Positions 28,364-36,699 of a stretch of DNA of 64,000 nucleotides are shown in pieces. Numbering within the stretch: position 1 is the first letter of the stretch; every line of letters starts with the position of its first letter. The position numbers and the translations under genes are program-made. Under the pieces are notes generated by a model that saw only the letters and a program-made list of their open reading frames with translations, did not search any database and was not told the DNA's origin. The stretch is from Pacificitalea manganoxidans (lineage in GTDB: Bacteria; Pseudomonadota; Alphaproteobacteria; Rhodobacterales; Rhodobacteraceae): assembly GCF_002504165.1 (NCBI RefSeq), contig NZ_CP021404.1:186001-250000 (forward strand). Direction: 5' to 3'.

Positions 28364-28977
28364 CGCCGCGCCCGCCCACAGGGCGGAAGGTGGCGCAGCA
28401 CCGTGCAGATCATCAACCACAGATCCCAGCGCAGACTGCGACGGGCCTGGTGAAGCCGGTCAATGCGAAGTTTGCGGGGCAGACATTGACGCAGATAAAT
28501 CTGTTCCGTTTCGAGGGCGGAGGAACTGCGGGCCAGAAGACGCTCCTCCCAGCGATAGCATGTCAGCGTGGCGAGCCCGGTCAGCCCCGGACCATCGGCG
28601 AGCAGGCTGCGATAGTCATCTTGAAACAGGGTCACATGCTGCCGCAGGGGCGGACGCGGACCGATGAAACACATGTCTCCGCGCAGGATATTCCACAACT
28701 GAGGCAGCTCATCGAGACGGCTGCGGCGCAGCCAAAGCCCCAGCGGCGTCACCCGGCGAAGGGTGCCGCCCCCGCAGGGACCGGGCAGGGTGGCGCTGGG
28801 CTCCATCGTGCGGAACTTGATCAGCGAAAAGCCCTCATCGACACTGCGCATACGTTCCGACACGAATAGCAGCGGCCGTCCTTGTGTCGCCAGCAGCGCC
28901 AGCGCGACCAGCGCTGCAAGCGGGACGACCACAGGGATCAAAAGCAAGGCAAGGGTCAGGTCAAGAGATCGGCGCAT
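28132..28977 (-). CDS. Sugar-phosphate (undecaprenyl-phosphate) transferase, reading frame extended into the RTX gene
   Basis: The first 200 or so of 281 residues form a monotopic phosphoglycosyl transferase (bacterial sugar transferase family): N-terminal membrane helix, LIKFRTM, then RRSRLDELPQLWNILRG and FIGPRPPLR. It would start glycan synthesis on undecaprenyl phosphate. ATG 28977 follows GGAGAG. The family normally ends near LRHLPP, but here no stop occurs until 28132, about 230 bases antisense into the RTX gene end. Whether this is a lost stop, a natural overlap or a sequence error is open. Confidence 0.8.
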   Translation of the reverse strand: MRRSLDLTLALLLIPVVVPLAALVALALLATQGRPLLFVSERMRSVDEGFSLIKFRTMEPSATLPGPCGGGTLRRVTPLGLWLRRSRLDELPQLWNILRGDMCFIGPRPPLRQHVTLFQDDYRSLLADGPGLTGLATLTCYRWEERLLARSSSALETEQIYLRQCLPRKLRIDRLHQARRSLRWDLWLMICTVLRHLPPCGRARRQATIRMASSRPVRSLKPRSVTALPPPKSSTVDPSTMVAWAAITAAPSVALPTRSADRNRRSSPSTKSSIWSRPMSS

Positions 28978-29357
28978 CAGGCTCTCCAGCAGCTGCGCAG
29001 ACCCTAGGAGCGACCTCTTACCATTCGGATAAGAGCAGGGCACGTTGGAGGCGACGCTGCGGCAGGTAGATCGAATTTGCGGTGCATGGTCCGCGCCGAT
29101 GCCCTAACTTCGGTGCTGCGGGGCGTGTGGCATGTGCCGGATTCATTGGGGTTTGCGCCTCAGATCCTGCAGACAGGCCCGTTTTTGCGGGCAATCTATC
29201 GCCCATTGGCGCGTCGGCGGGCCAATCTCGGGGCGGGACCACACAAACAGCCTTGAATTCTTGACCTTTCGCCCCCTAAAAGTTGTGGGACGCCGCAACA
29301 TGGCGTAGCATAGATCCCAATGAGCCCCAATGATGGGCCGTTACGAGGAGACGATAC
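28978..29357. other. 380-base gene-free region upstream of the HU gene
   Basis: No protein gene with a recognisable domain is present. It must contain the promoter of the minus-strand sugar transferase and that of the HU gene. Candidate promoter hexamers for HU are listed separately. No strong hairpin or repeat was seen. Confidence 0.5.
29283..29311 (+). promoter_or_regulatory. Candidate promoter of the HU gene
   Basis: TTGTGG at 29283-29288 and TAGCAT at 29306-29311 are separated by 17 bases, about 47 bases before the ATG. An alternative pair, TTGAAT (29253-29258) and TAAAAG (29277-29282), has an 18-base spacer. Both are only moderate matches. Confidence 0.3.
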
Positions 29358-29645
29358 ATGGCGAAACCGATGACCAAGACCCAGCTCGTGGCTGCCCTTG
29401 CCGAAGAGATGGACACCGACAAGAAAACCGCCGCTGGCGCGCTTGACGCGATCACCGGCATCATCACCAAAGAAGTTTCGGCCGGCGGCGCCGTGACCCT
29501 GCCCGGCATCGGCAAAATCTATTGCCGTGAGCGCCCCGAGCGGATGGTCCGCAACCCGGCAACCGGCGAGCAGATCAAGAAAGAGGCGGACAAGGTCGTC
29601 AAGATGACCATCGCCAAGGCGCTGAAAGACAGCGTGAACGGCTAA
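29358..29645 (+). CDS. HU-family nucleoid DNA-binding protein
   Basis: A 95-residue histone-like protein with the usual N-terminal helices (TKTQLVAALAEEMDTDKKTAAGAL), the GIGKIYCRERPERMVRNPATGE arm region that inserts into the minor groove, and a C-terminal helix. The RNPATG consensus of the arm is intact. HU bends and compacts DNA as a dimer. It is flanked by its own promoter region and a strong terminator at 29686-29709, so it is a single-gene unit. GAGGAG precedes the ATG. Confidence 0.92.
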   Translation: MAKPMTKTQLVAALAEEMDTDKKTAAGALDAITGIITKEVSAGGAVTLPGIGKIYCRERPERMVRNPATGEQIKKEADKVVKMTIAKALKDSVNG

Positions 29646-29685
29646 GATCCGCTGCGCCTTCGGGCGTGGAGATCCGGTTATGACG

Positions 29686-29709
29686 GGGCTGCCTTCGGGC
29701 GGCCCTTTT
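29686..29709 (+). terminator. Rho-independent terminator after the HU gene
   Basis: An 8-bp stem (GGGCTGCC and GGCGGCCC with one G-U pair) has a UUCG tetraloop closed by C-G and is followed by TTTT. Confidence 0.85.
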
Positions 29710-29837
29710 CATTTCAGGCCGGCGGGATGCTCGCATGCGCCAAACGTCGCTGATGCGATCACGGCGCAGCGAGCACGGGGGAACTGCGTGCCGTTGCGGC
29801 ACGTTTTACCTGCAATGGAAAGCAGGAGGACTGACCC

Positions 29838-30194
29838 ATGCTTGATCACGACCGCAATCATAATCTGATCGCCTCGACCGAAGTGAACGGCACCCGTGTC
29901 TACGGGCGCGACGGCACCCATGTCGGCGATATCGACCATCTCATCATCGACAAGAAATCCGGTAAGATCGTCTATGCGATCATGAGTTTCGGCGGATTTC
30001 TGGGGCTGGGTGAGGAATATCACCCGATCCCGTGGGCCGCGCTAAGCTATGATACCGGTAAGGCAGGTTTCGTGACCGACATCACCGAAGATCAATTGAA
30101 AAGCGCGCCGCCGCGCAATGACGATTGGTATCACGACCGCCGCTGGGAAGAGCAGACGCTCGCCCATTACGGGGTGCCGTTCTACTGGATTTGA
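29838..30194 (+). CDS. PRC-barrel domain protein
   Basis: A 118-residue soluble protein with one PRC-barrel domain (about residues 8-80), including GTRVYGRDGTHVGDIDHLIIDKKSGKIVYAIMSFGG. PRC-barrel proteins occur in RNA metabolism (RimM) and in photosynthetic reaction centres. Short stand-alone members like this one are widespread in alphaproteobacteria and often stress-associated, but their role here cannot be assigned. AGGAGG is placed eight bases before the ATG. A bidirectional terminator separates it from convergent aroC. Confidence 0.85.
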   Translation: MLDHDRNHNLIASTEVNGTRVYGRDGTHVGDIDHLIIDKKSGKIVYAIMSFGGFLGLGEEYHPIPWAALSYDTGKAGFVTDITEDQLKSAPPRNDDWYHDRRWEEQTLAHYGVPFYWI

Positions 30195-30220
30195 TCGCGT
30201 ATCAGAGACAGGACATGAAA

Positions 30221-30248
30221 AGGGCCGGATCCTGCGATCCGGCCCTTT
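30221..30248. terminator. Bidirectional terminator between the PRC-barrel gene and aroC
   Basis: An 11-bp perfect stem (AGGGCCGGATC and GATCCGGCCCT) with a CTGC loop has A residues before and T residues after it. It lies between the two convergent genes. Confidence 0.85.
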
Positions 30249-30272
30249 GCTATCCCCGCCTGCGGGGTGGGA

Positions 30273-31376
30273 TCAGCGAAACTGAACGCGCGGGGCCTCG
30301 CCCACCTGTCCGCGATGCAGCAGCAGATGGTCCAAAATCACGCAGGCCATCATCGCCTCGGCCACCGGCACCGCGCGAATACCGACGCAGGGGTCGTGCC
30401 GTCCCTTGGTCACGATCTCGGTTTCTTCGCCGGCGCGGGTGATGGTGCGGCGTGGCGTCAGGATGGAGGAAGTCGGTTTCACCGCGAAGCGGACGACGAC
30501 ATCCTGCCCCGTGGAAATCCCGCCAAGAATGCCGCCCGCATGGTTTGAGTTATAGACCGGACCATCCGGGCCCATCGTGATTTCGTCCGCGTTAGCTTCG
30601 CCGGTCAAGGTCGCGACGTTCATGCCTTCGCCGATTTCCACGCCTTTCACCGCGTTGATGGACATCATCGCCGCGGCCAGATCCGTGTCGAGCTTTGCAT
30701 AGATCGGCGCGCCCAGCCCGGCAGGGGTGCCGGAGGCCACAACCTCGATCGCGGCGCCAACGGAACTGCCGGATTTGCGCAGATCGTCCAGATAGATCGC
30801 CCAGTCCTCCGCGGCGACGGCATCGGGCACCCAGAACGGATTCTGCGCGATCTGGGCCAGATCGAACCGGCTGCGGTCGATGTGCTTCTCGCCCATCTGA
30901 ACCATGTAGCCAGTAATCGTCAGATCAGGCACCAAGGCCGCTAGTGCCGCGCGCGCCACACCGCCCGCCGCGACCCGCGCCGCAGTTTCCCGTGCAGACG
31001 ACCGGCCACCGCCGCGATAATCGCGAATGCCGTATTTCTGGTAATAGGTGATGTCCGCATGGCCGGGTCGAAATTTCTCGGCGATCTCGCCGTAATCCTT
31101 TGACCGCTGATCGGTGTTGCGGATCATTAGTTGAATCGGGGTGCCGGTGCTGAGCCCTTCGAACACACCCGAAAGGATTTCCACCTCGTCAGCCTCGCGC
31201 CGCTGCGTGGTGTATTTGTTCTGACCGGGCTTGCGCTTGTTCAGCCAGCCTTGCAGGGCCTCGGCTGAAATCGGCACGCCGGGAGGGCAGCCATCGACCG
31301 TCGCCCCAAGGGCCGGGCCGTGGCTTTCGCCCCATGTGGTGACGCGGAACAGGTGGCCGAAGGTGTTGATGCTCAT
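30273..31376 (-). CDS. aroC: Chorismate synthase
   Basis: A 367-residue enzyme that makes chorismate from EPSP, the last shikimate pathway step, using reduced FMN. Family signatures are present: [19 protein letters not shown] at the N-terminus, [20 protein letters not shown] in the centre, and [10 protein letters not shown] and [19 protein letters not shown] at the C-terminus. Length is normal. It stands alone between the beta-barrel gene upstream and the shared terminator downstream. Confidence 0.97.
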   Translation of the reverse strand: MSINTFGHLFRVTTWGESHGPALGATVDGCPPGVPISAEALQGWLNKRKPGQNKYTTQRREADEVEILSGVFEGLSTGTPIQLMIRNTDQRSKDYGEIAEKFRPGHADITYYQKYGIRDYRGGGRSSARETAARVAAGGVARAALAALVPDLTITGYMVQMGEKHIDRSRFDLAQIAQNPFWVPDAVAAEDWAIYLDDLRKSGSSVGAAIEVVASGTPAGLGAPIYAKLDTDLAAAMMSINAVKGVEIGEGMNVATLTGEANADEITMGPDGPVYNSNHAGGILGGISTGQDVVVRFAVKPTSSILTPRRTITRAGEETEIVTKGRHDPCVGIRAVPVAEAMMACVILDHLLLHRGQVGEAPRVQFR

Positions 31377-31439
31377 GAGCGGTGCCTTTCGATCAGGGTC
31401 GCTCCCGCTTACCGTTCGGGCCGCGGCTTGCCAACCCGA

Positions 31440-32216
31440 TCAGAAATTCAGCCCGGTGGATTGAAGCACGCCCCGGTCGCTGTCCAGCATCCGGCCTTGC
31501 TGACCCCCGCCGAGCGGAATGGTCAGGCCCAGTTCGATGCGGCGGCTGTCGGTATCGGTGGTGTCTTCGCGCAGGGTGCCGTAGCGCATCGACAGGATCG
31601 GATCGTCCGAATGGCCGAACGGCACGTCGAGCCCGATGCCATAATCGTAGAAATCCGCATCGCCGGAGTTCGTGTTGACGGTGTCCTTATGCGCGTAAAA
31701 CAGCGCGGCAGCCCCGGTGGATAGTGTGTAGGTCAGATCGACACCGCGATTGGTGATGTGCCCGTCGTCATCGGAGATCGCGTTGCCCCGGCTTTCGCCG
31801 AAAAAGCCCGCTGCGCCAAAACCGATCATCGGGGCGTATTCCATCGCGACGCCCAGCGACCACAGAGTTCCCCCGCCGGGCTGGCGCGACAGCTGTGCAT
31901 AGGGTCCGGCGATCAGATCCGGCGTGATCTCGCCAAAGCCGAACGCGCCCGCACCATAGCCGACGCCGTCACCATCGCCGTCCCGAAAATCGGCGCTGCC
32001 GTCAAAACGCAGACCGAAGCGCCCGTAACCGTGGGTCGTCAGCGCGTCGAGGCTGATGCTGTTCTGGCGTTCGTTCGGCAGGTCGATGGTGCCGTAGGAA
32101 ATACCCACTTGCGACGTGTCCTGCGCCTGTGCGGCAGGGGCCAGCGGCGCGATAGAGAGCATCAGCGCCAGAACGGCAGGAACGGGGCGGACGGAGAATC
32201 GGATGGGGGCGGACAT
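31440..32216 (-). CDS. Exported protein, probable outer-membrane beta-barrel
   Basis: A 258-residue protein with a signal peptide (ending PAAQAQDTS). Many alternating short strands rich in Gly, Tyr and Phe follow (VGISYGTIDL, RFGLRFDG, YGAGAFGFGEI, GPYAQLSR, LWSLGVAMEYAP), and it ends with GLNF. The layout suggests a beta-barrel, but no family is recognised and the final residue pattern is only a weak barrel signature. ATG 32216 was chosen since the signal peptide starts there. The upstream GTG at 32255 lacks a properly spaced ribosome-binding site. Confidence 0.6.
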   Translation of the reverse strand: MSAPIRFSVRPVPAVLALMLSIAPLAPAAQAQDTSQVGISYGTIDLPNERQNSISLDALTTHGYGRFGLRFDGSADFRDGDGDGVGYGAGAFGFGEITPDLIAGPYAQLSRQPGGGTLWSLGVAMEYAPMIGFGAAGFFGESRGNAISDDDGHITNRGVDLTYTLSTGAAALFYAHKDTVNTNSGDADFYDYGIGLDVPFGHSDDPILSMRYGTLREDTTDTDSRRIELGLTIPLGGGQQGRMLDSDRGVLQSTGLNF

Positions 32217-32330
32217 GGGGCAAACTTTCGGAACGTCACGGTGGGAGGTGATCACTCCTATGCGCAGGTCTGATTCGCGGGCAAGCTAGAACTGCACGGT
32301 GCCTTGTCAAAGCAAGCCAACCGTCTATGG

Positions 32331-32429
32331 TCTGCCACACCTCGGGGTGTCCCATCGGGACTGAGATGCGCCAATGCGGCGTAAACCCGTCGAACCTGAA
32401 CCGGATGATACCGGCGGAGGGAAGGCAGC
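32331..32429 (+). ncRNA. TPP riboswitch (thi-box) controlling thiBPQ
   Basis: The conserved thi-box parts are in order: a CTCGGGGTG arm, the pyrimidine-sensing CTGAGA at 32361-32366, the pyrophosphate-sensing GAACCTGA region at 32392-32399, GGATGATACC, and GGAGGGAAG. Closing stem P1 is CTGCC (32332-32336) with GGCAG (32424-32428). Thiamine pyrophosphate binding would lower expression of the thiamine transporter. The expression platform is not certain. A CTCC segment near 32447 could pair with the thiB ribosome-binding site GGAG at about 32463, which would suit translational control. Confidence 0.93.
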
Positions 32430-32474
32430 CGACACGGGTCGGCCCGCTCCGTCCGTTTTTGTGGAGGAGATACG

Positions 32475-33539
32475 ATGCGCCCGCTGACCCCGACCCGTTT
32501 TGCCGCTGTGCCCCCCCTGTTCGCGCGTGGTGCTGCGGTGGCCTGTGCGACTGGTCTCGCCTTTGCCCTGCATACTGGCGCCGCCAGTGCGCAGGAGGCC
32601 GATCGTCCGGTCCTTACGCTATACACCTATGACAGCTTCGTTTCCGACTGGGGGCCGGGTCCGCTTGTCGAGGCCGCGTTCGAGGCGGAATGCGCCTGTG
32701 ATCTGGAACTGATCGGTGCTGGCGATGGCGCGGCGCTGTTGGCCCGGCTGAAGATGGAGGGCCCCCGGACCGAGGCCGACATCGTGCTGGGGCTCGACAC
32801 CAACCTGACCGCCAATGCCGCGGCAACCGGCCTGTTTGCGCCGCATGGGATGGGCGATCTGGCGCTGGATCTGCCGGTGGCATGGGATGATCCGATGTTC
32901 GTGCCCTTTGACTGGGGGTATTTCGCGTTCATCTATGACAACACCGAGCTCAGCGATGTGCCTACCAGCTTCGAAGAGCTTGCCGCCGCACCTGAGGATC
33001 TGAAGATCGTCATTCAGGATCCGCGCTCCTCGACCCCCGGCTTGGGGCTGTTGATGTGGGTGAAAGCGGCCTATGGCGAGCGCGCGCCGGACATCTGGGA
33101 GGCGCTTGCCCCGCATGTCCTGACGGTGACCAAGGGCTGGTCCGAAGCCTACGGCATGTTCACCGAAGGCGAGGCTGACATGGTGCTCAGCTACACCACT
33201 TCCCCGGCCTATCACCTGTTGGTCGAGCAGGATGAAACCAAATCCGCAGCGGCCTTTGACGAAGGCCATTACGTGCAGGTCGAAGTCGCCGGAAAGATCG
33301 CCTCGACCGATCAGCCGGAGCTGGCGGATCAGTTTCTGCAATTCATGCTGACGGAGGCGTTCCAGAGCGTGATTTTCGAAACCAACTGGATGTATCCCGC
33401 TGTCACGCCCGAAAGCGGCTTGCCCGCTGGTGCCGAAACGCTGGTGCAGCCTGAGCGCGCGCTGCTGCTGTCGGCGGATGAGGCCGAGGCCGCGCGGGAC
33501 GACGCGCTCGACGAATGGCTGACCGCGCTTAGCCGTTGA
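32475..33539 (+). CDS. thiB: Thiamine ABC transporter, periplasmic binding protein
   Basis: A 354-residue binding protein with a long signal peptide (about residues 1-39, ending ASAQE). LTLYTYDSFVSDWGPGP at the start of the mature part and the FVPFDWGYFAFIYD and DPRSSTPGLGLLMWVKAAYG segments are typical of ThiB. It binds thiamine and its phosphates in the periplasm. GGAGGAG lies before the ATG, just downstream of the TPP riboswitch. It is the first gene of the thiBPQ operon. Confidence 0.94.
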   Translation: MRPLTPTRFAAVPPLFARGAAVACATGLAFALHTGAASAQEADRPVLTLYTYDSFVSDWGPGPLVEAAFEAECACDLELIGAGDGAALLARLKMEGPRTEADIVLGLDTNLTANAAATGLFAPHGMGDLALDLPVAWDDPMFVPFDWGYFAFIYDNTELSDVPTSFEELAAAPEDLKIVIQDPRSSTPGLGLLMWVKAAYGERAPDIWEALAPHVLTVTKGWSEAYGMFTEGEADMVLSYTTSPAYHLLVEQDETKSAAAFDEGHYVQVEVAGKIASTDQPELADQFLQFMLTEAFQSVIFETNWMYPAVTPESGLPAGAETLVQPERALLLSADEAEAARDDALDEWLTALSR

Positions 33540-35128
33540 GCACAAGCCCCACCCACGCCAATCGTGCCCCTGCCCGACGCCCCGCGCATGGGCTGACCGC
33601 GCTGGCGCTGCTGGCGGTGGCCGTCATCGTGGTGCTGACGCTGGGCACACTGGCAGCGGTCGCCCTGCGCGCCGAAGCGCCCGTGGCATTGCGTGCCTCC
33701 GACTGGGCCGCGATCCGCTTTACCCTCTGGCAGGCGGCGCTGTCGGCGGCGATTAGCGTCGTGCTGGCCATCCCCGTCGCGCGCGGTCTGGCGCGGCGCA
33801 GGTTCTGGGGGCGCGGGATGCTGATCACCGCGCTCGGGGCGCCGTTTCTATTGCCGGTTATCGTCGCCGCGATGGGGCTGATCGCGATCTTTGGGCGCAA
33901 TGGCGCGGTCAACTCAGCCCTCGCCGCGCTCGGCCTACCCGAGATCGCCATCTATGGGCCTCAGGGCGTGATCCTTGCGCATGTGTTCCTGAACCTGCCC
34001 TTGGCCACCCGCCTGATCCTGCAGGGGTGGCTATCGATCCCGGCGGAAAGGTTCCGGCTGGCGGAATCGCTGGGGTGTGGTCCGCGTGATATCGCGCGCC
34101 TGCTGGAATGGCCGATGTTGCGCGCGGTGGTGCCCGGCGCGGCGGTCGTGATCTTTGCGGTGTGTTTGACCAGCTTTGCGGTGGTGCTGGCCTTGGGCGG
34201 CGGGCCGCGTGCCACCACGGTGGAACTGGCCATCTATCAGGCATTTCGATTCGATTTCGATCTGGGCAAGGCGGCGTTGCTGGGGCTGGTGCAATTTGCG
34301 CTGACCGCCGCTGCGGCTGTGCTGGCCTTTGGGCTGGTGCGCCCTGTGATGTTTGGCGGCGGCCTTGATCGGGTCGTGCCGCGCCGCGATGCGGATCACT
34401 GGACGCTTAAGTTCCAGGACGGGGTGGCGATCACACTGGCGGCCGCGTTTTTACTGCTGCCGATGGCGGTCATCGCGGTGGAGGGGGCACCGCGGCTGTT
34501 CAGCCTGCCTGCGCAGGTCTGGGCAGCGCTGGGGCGGTCGCTTTGGGTTGCGCTGCTGTCGACGGTGCTGTGCCTTGCGCTGGCGCTGCCTTTGGCGCTC
34601 GCCGCCGCGCGATGGCGGCATGGGCGCGCAGTGGAGGCCGTAGGCACATTGACCATCGCGGCATCACCACTGGTGATCGGCACCGGGCTGTTCATCCTGA
34701 TTTTTCCTTTCGCGCGCCCTGCCGATCTGGCGCTGCCGATCACGGCGCTGGTCAACGCGGCGCTGAGCTTGCCGTTTGGCCTACGGGCGCTGGCCCCCGC
34801 CGCGCGGGATCTGGAGGCCGATTACGGGCGCCTGGCCGAAAGCCTCGGACTGCGGGGAATGGCGCGGCTGCGGCTGTTGACGTGGCCGCGTCTGCGCCGT
34901 CCGATCGGGTTTGCCGCTGGGCTGGCAGCGGCGCTGTCGATGGGGGATCTGGGAGTCATTGCGCTGTTCGCCGACCCTGACAACGCCACCTTGCCGTTGC
35001 AGATGTATCGCCTGATGGCGGCCTATCGCAGCGATGACAGCGCGGCGGCGGCACTGCTGCTGCTGCTGGCGAGCTTTGGGCTGTTTTGGATTTTTGATCG
35101 GGGAGGCCGCGCAGATGCTGGACCTTGA
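33536..35128 (+). CDS. thiP: Thiamine ABC transporter, permease
   Basis: A 530-residue permease made of two homologous halves, each with an EAA loop (RLAESLGCGPRDIARLLEWP and RLAESLGLRGMARLRLLTWP) and about six membrane segments. This double layout is that of ThiP. The start is TTG at 33536, overlapping the thiB stop by four bases; no better start is visible. It overlaps the thiQ start by 14 bases, so all three genes are translationally linked. Confidence 0.93.
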   Translation: MSTSPTHANRAPARRPAHGLTALALLAVAVIVVLTLGTLAAVALRAEAPVALRASDWAAIRFTLWQAALSAAISVVLAIPVARGLARRRFWGRGMLITALGAPFLLPVIVAAMGLIAIFGRNGAVNSALAALGLPEIAIYGPQGVILAHVFLNLPLATRLILQGWLSIPAERFRLAESLGCGPRDIARLLEWPMLRAVVPGAAVVIFAVCLTSFAVVLALGGGPRATTVELAIYQAFRFDFDLGKAALLGLVQFALTAAAAVLAFGLVRPVMFGGGLDRVVPRRDADHWTLKFQDGVAITLAAAFLLLPMAVIAVEGAPRLFSLPAQVWAALGRSLWVALLSTVLCLALALPLALAAARWRHGRAVEAVGTLTIAASPLVIGTGLFILIFPFARPADLALPITALVNAALSLPFGLRALAPAARDLEADYGRLAESLGLRGMARLRLLTWPRLRRPIGFAAGLAAALSMGDLGVIALFADPDNATLPLQMYRLMAAYRSDDSAAAALLLLLASFGLFWIFDRGGRADAGP

Positions 35129-35813
35129 TGGCGCGGTGATCGTCAACGGCGGCTTCACCGTCGATGCGCGGATGCAGGTGGCTCAGGGCGCGCAGGTGGC
35201 GGTGATCGGTCCGTCCGGTGCAGGCAAAAGCACCCTGCTTGCCGGGATCGCCGGGTTCGCACCGCTGAGCCACGGAGAAATTCGTTGGAACGGAGCCCGG
35301 ATTGACAGCCTGAGCCCCGGCAACCGGCCGCTGAGCATGGTGTTTCAGGAGGGCAACCTGTTTCCGCATCTTAGCGTGGCGCAGAATATCGGCATGGGGC
35401 TGCGGCCCGATCTGCGGCTGTCGCGGGCGGAGAAGGCGCGGGTTGCAGCGGCGCTGGATCGGGTTGGGCTGGCGGAGACCGGCGCACGGCGTCCGGCCGC
35501 ACTGTCAGGGGGGCAACAAAGCCGCGTTGCGCTGGCTCGGGTGCTGCTGCGCAATCGGCCCGTGTTGCTGCTGGACGAGCCTTTTGCGGCGCTTGGGCCC
35601 GCGCTGCGCCATGAGATGCTGGACCTTGTCGCGGAAATCGCGCGGGAGGACGCGCTGACCCTGCTGATGGTTACCCATGATCCGCGCGACGCGCGGCGGA
35701 TCGCACCGCAGACGATTCTGGTGGCCGAAGGCGTCGCACATCCGCCCCGCGCGACCGACGCGCTGCTGGATGATCCGCCGGAGGTGCTGCGCGCCTATCT
35801 GGGCGCGGAGTGA
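35115..35813 (+). CDS. thiQ: Thiamine ABC transporter, ATP-binding protein
   Basis: A 232-residue ATPase with Walker A GPSGAGKST, the Q-loop FQEGNLFPHLSVAQNI, signature LSGGQQSRVALARVL and Walker B VLLLDEPFAALGP. The ATG at 35115 was chosen because it gives a normal ATPase N-terminus inside the end of thiP. It completes the thiamine importer under the TPP riboswitch. Confidence 0.94.
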   Translation: MLDLDGAVIVNGGFTVDARMQVAQGAQVAVIGPSGAGKSTLLAGIAGFAPLSHGEIRWNGARIDSLSPGNRPLSMVFQEGNLFPHLSVAQNIGMGLRPDLRLSRAEKARVAAALDRVGLAETGARRPAALSGGQQSRVALARVLLRNRPVLLLDEPFAALGPALRHEMLDLVAEIAREDALTLLMVTHDPRDARRIAPQTILVAEGVAHPPRATDALLDDPPEVLRAYLGAE

Positions 35814-35824
35814 CGCCCACGAAA

Positions 35825-35856
35825 AAGGGCGCGGACCGAAGCCCGCGCCCTTAATT
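35825..35856. terminator. Bidirectional terminator between thiQ and petC
   Basis: A 10-bp perfect stem (AAGGGCGCGG and CCGCGCCCTT) is flanked by A residues on the left and TTAATT on the right, between the convergent operons. Confidence 0.8.
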
Positions 35857-35873
35857 CAGAAAATCTGGCTGGA

Positions 35874-36680
35874 TCACGCGCCGTGGGCGGGTTTCACCTT
35901 GCGCTTGATCGGTGCCCAGATGCGCTTGTTCGTGAGGTAGAGCAGCACCGCAAGCAAGCCGAGGAACAGCACAGCCGCAAAGCCGGTCTGTTTCCGCGCC
36001 ATCATTTTGGGCTCTGCCGTCCACATCAGGAACGCGGCGACGTCGGTTGCGATGGCCTCGACATCATCTTCGTGGCCGTCCTGATAGGTCACGATGCCAT
36101 CGGACAGCGGCGGTGCCATTGCGATCCAACCGCCGGGGAAGGCGGTGTTCTCGTAATAGGTGGTGCCAGCTTCGACCTTCTCTTCGCCGGTGTAGCCGGA
36201 GAGCAGCGCACGGATGTATTCCGGGCCGCCGATGCCTTTGACGAACTGGTTGATGCCGGTGCCATAGGGGCCGTGGAAGCCCGCACGCGCCTTTGCCATC
36301 AGGCTCAGGTCGGGTGCGTTCTCAAGGCTCGACGGCGGAAAATGATCCGACGGCTTGGCATTGCGGTAGTCGTCCAGCTCGGGGTCGAAGACCTCCCACT
36401 GATCGGCATAGGCGCGCACCTGATCCTCGGGCAGGCCAATGCCGCCCTCGTCCCCGATGCTGCGGATCGGCACGAACTTCAGCCCGTGACAGGCGGAGCA
36501 GACCTCGGTGTAGACCTGCAGCCCGCGCTGAAGCTGGAACTGATCGTAGGAGCCGAACGGACCTTCGAAGGAAAACGCGTGATCCTCGATATGGCCTTCG
36601 CTGCTCTCCGCCGCCCATGTGGCGCCGGCGCTGATGGTCAGGGCCCCGAGCGCGGCAAGGGCGAGTTTTCTGATGATCAT
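35874..36680 (-). CDS. petC: Cytochrome c1 of the bc1 complex
   Basis: A 268-residue protein with a signal peptide (about 1-23, ending ATWAAE), one heme c motif ([10 protein letters not shown]), the periplasmic domain with the methionine-ligand region (YITALLSGY-like, here [11 protein letters not shown]) and a single C-terminal membrane anchor followed by [10 protein letters not shown]. It passes electrons from the Rieske protein to soluble cytochrome c. ATG 36680 follows AAGGA. It is the last gene of the petABC operon and ends at a bidirectional terminator. Confidence 0.96.
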   Translation of the reverse strand: MIIRKLALAALGALTISAGATWAAESSEGHIEDHAFSFEGPFGSYDQFQLQRGLQVYTEVCSACHGLKFVPIRSIGDEGGIGLPEDQVRAYADQWEVFDPELDDYRNAKPSDHFPPSSLENAPDLSLMAKARAGFHGPYGTGINQFVKGIGGPEYIRALLSGYTGEEKVEAGTTYYENTAFPGGWIAMAPPLSDGIVTYQDGHEDDVEAIATDVAAFLMWTAEPKMMARKQTGFAAVLFLGLLAVLLYLTNKRIWAPIKRKVKPAHGA

Positions 36681-36699
36681 GTCTGATCGTCCTTTCTGA

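Noticed and set aside
32304-32331. TTGTCA and TATGGT hexamers with 16-base spacing as thiB promoter
   Set aside because: Transcription from here would start inside the P1 stem of the riboswitch, so the real promoter must be farther upstream.
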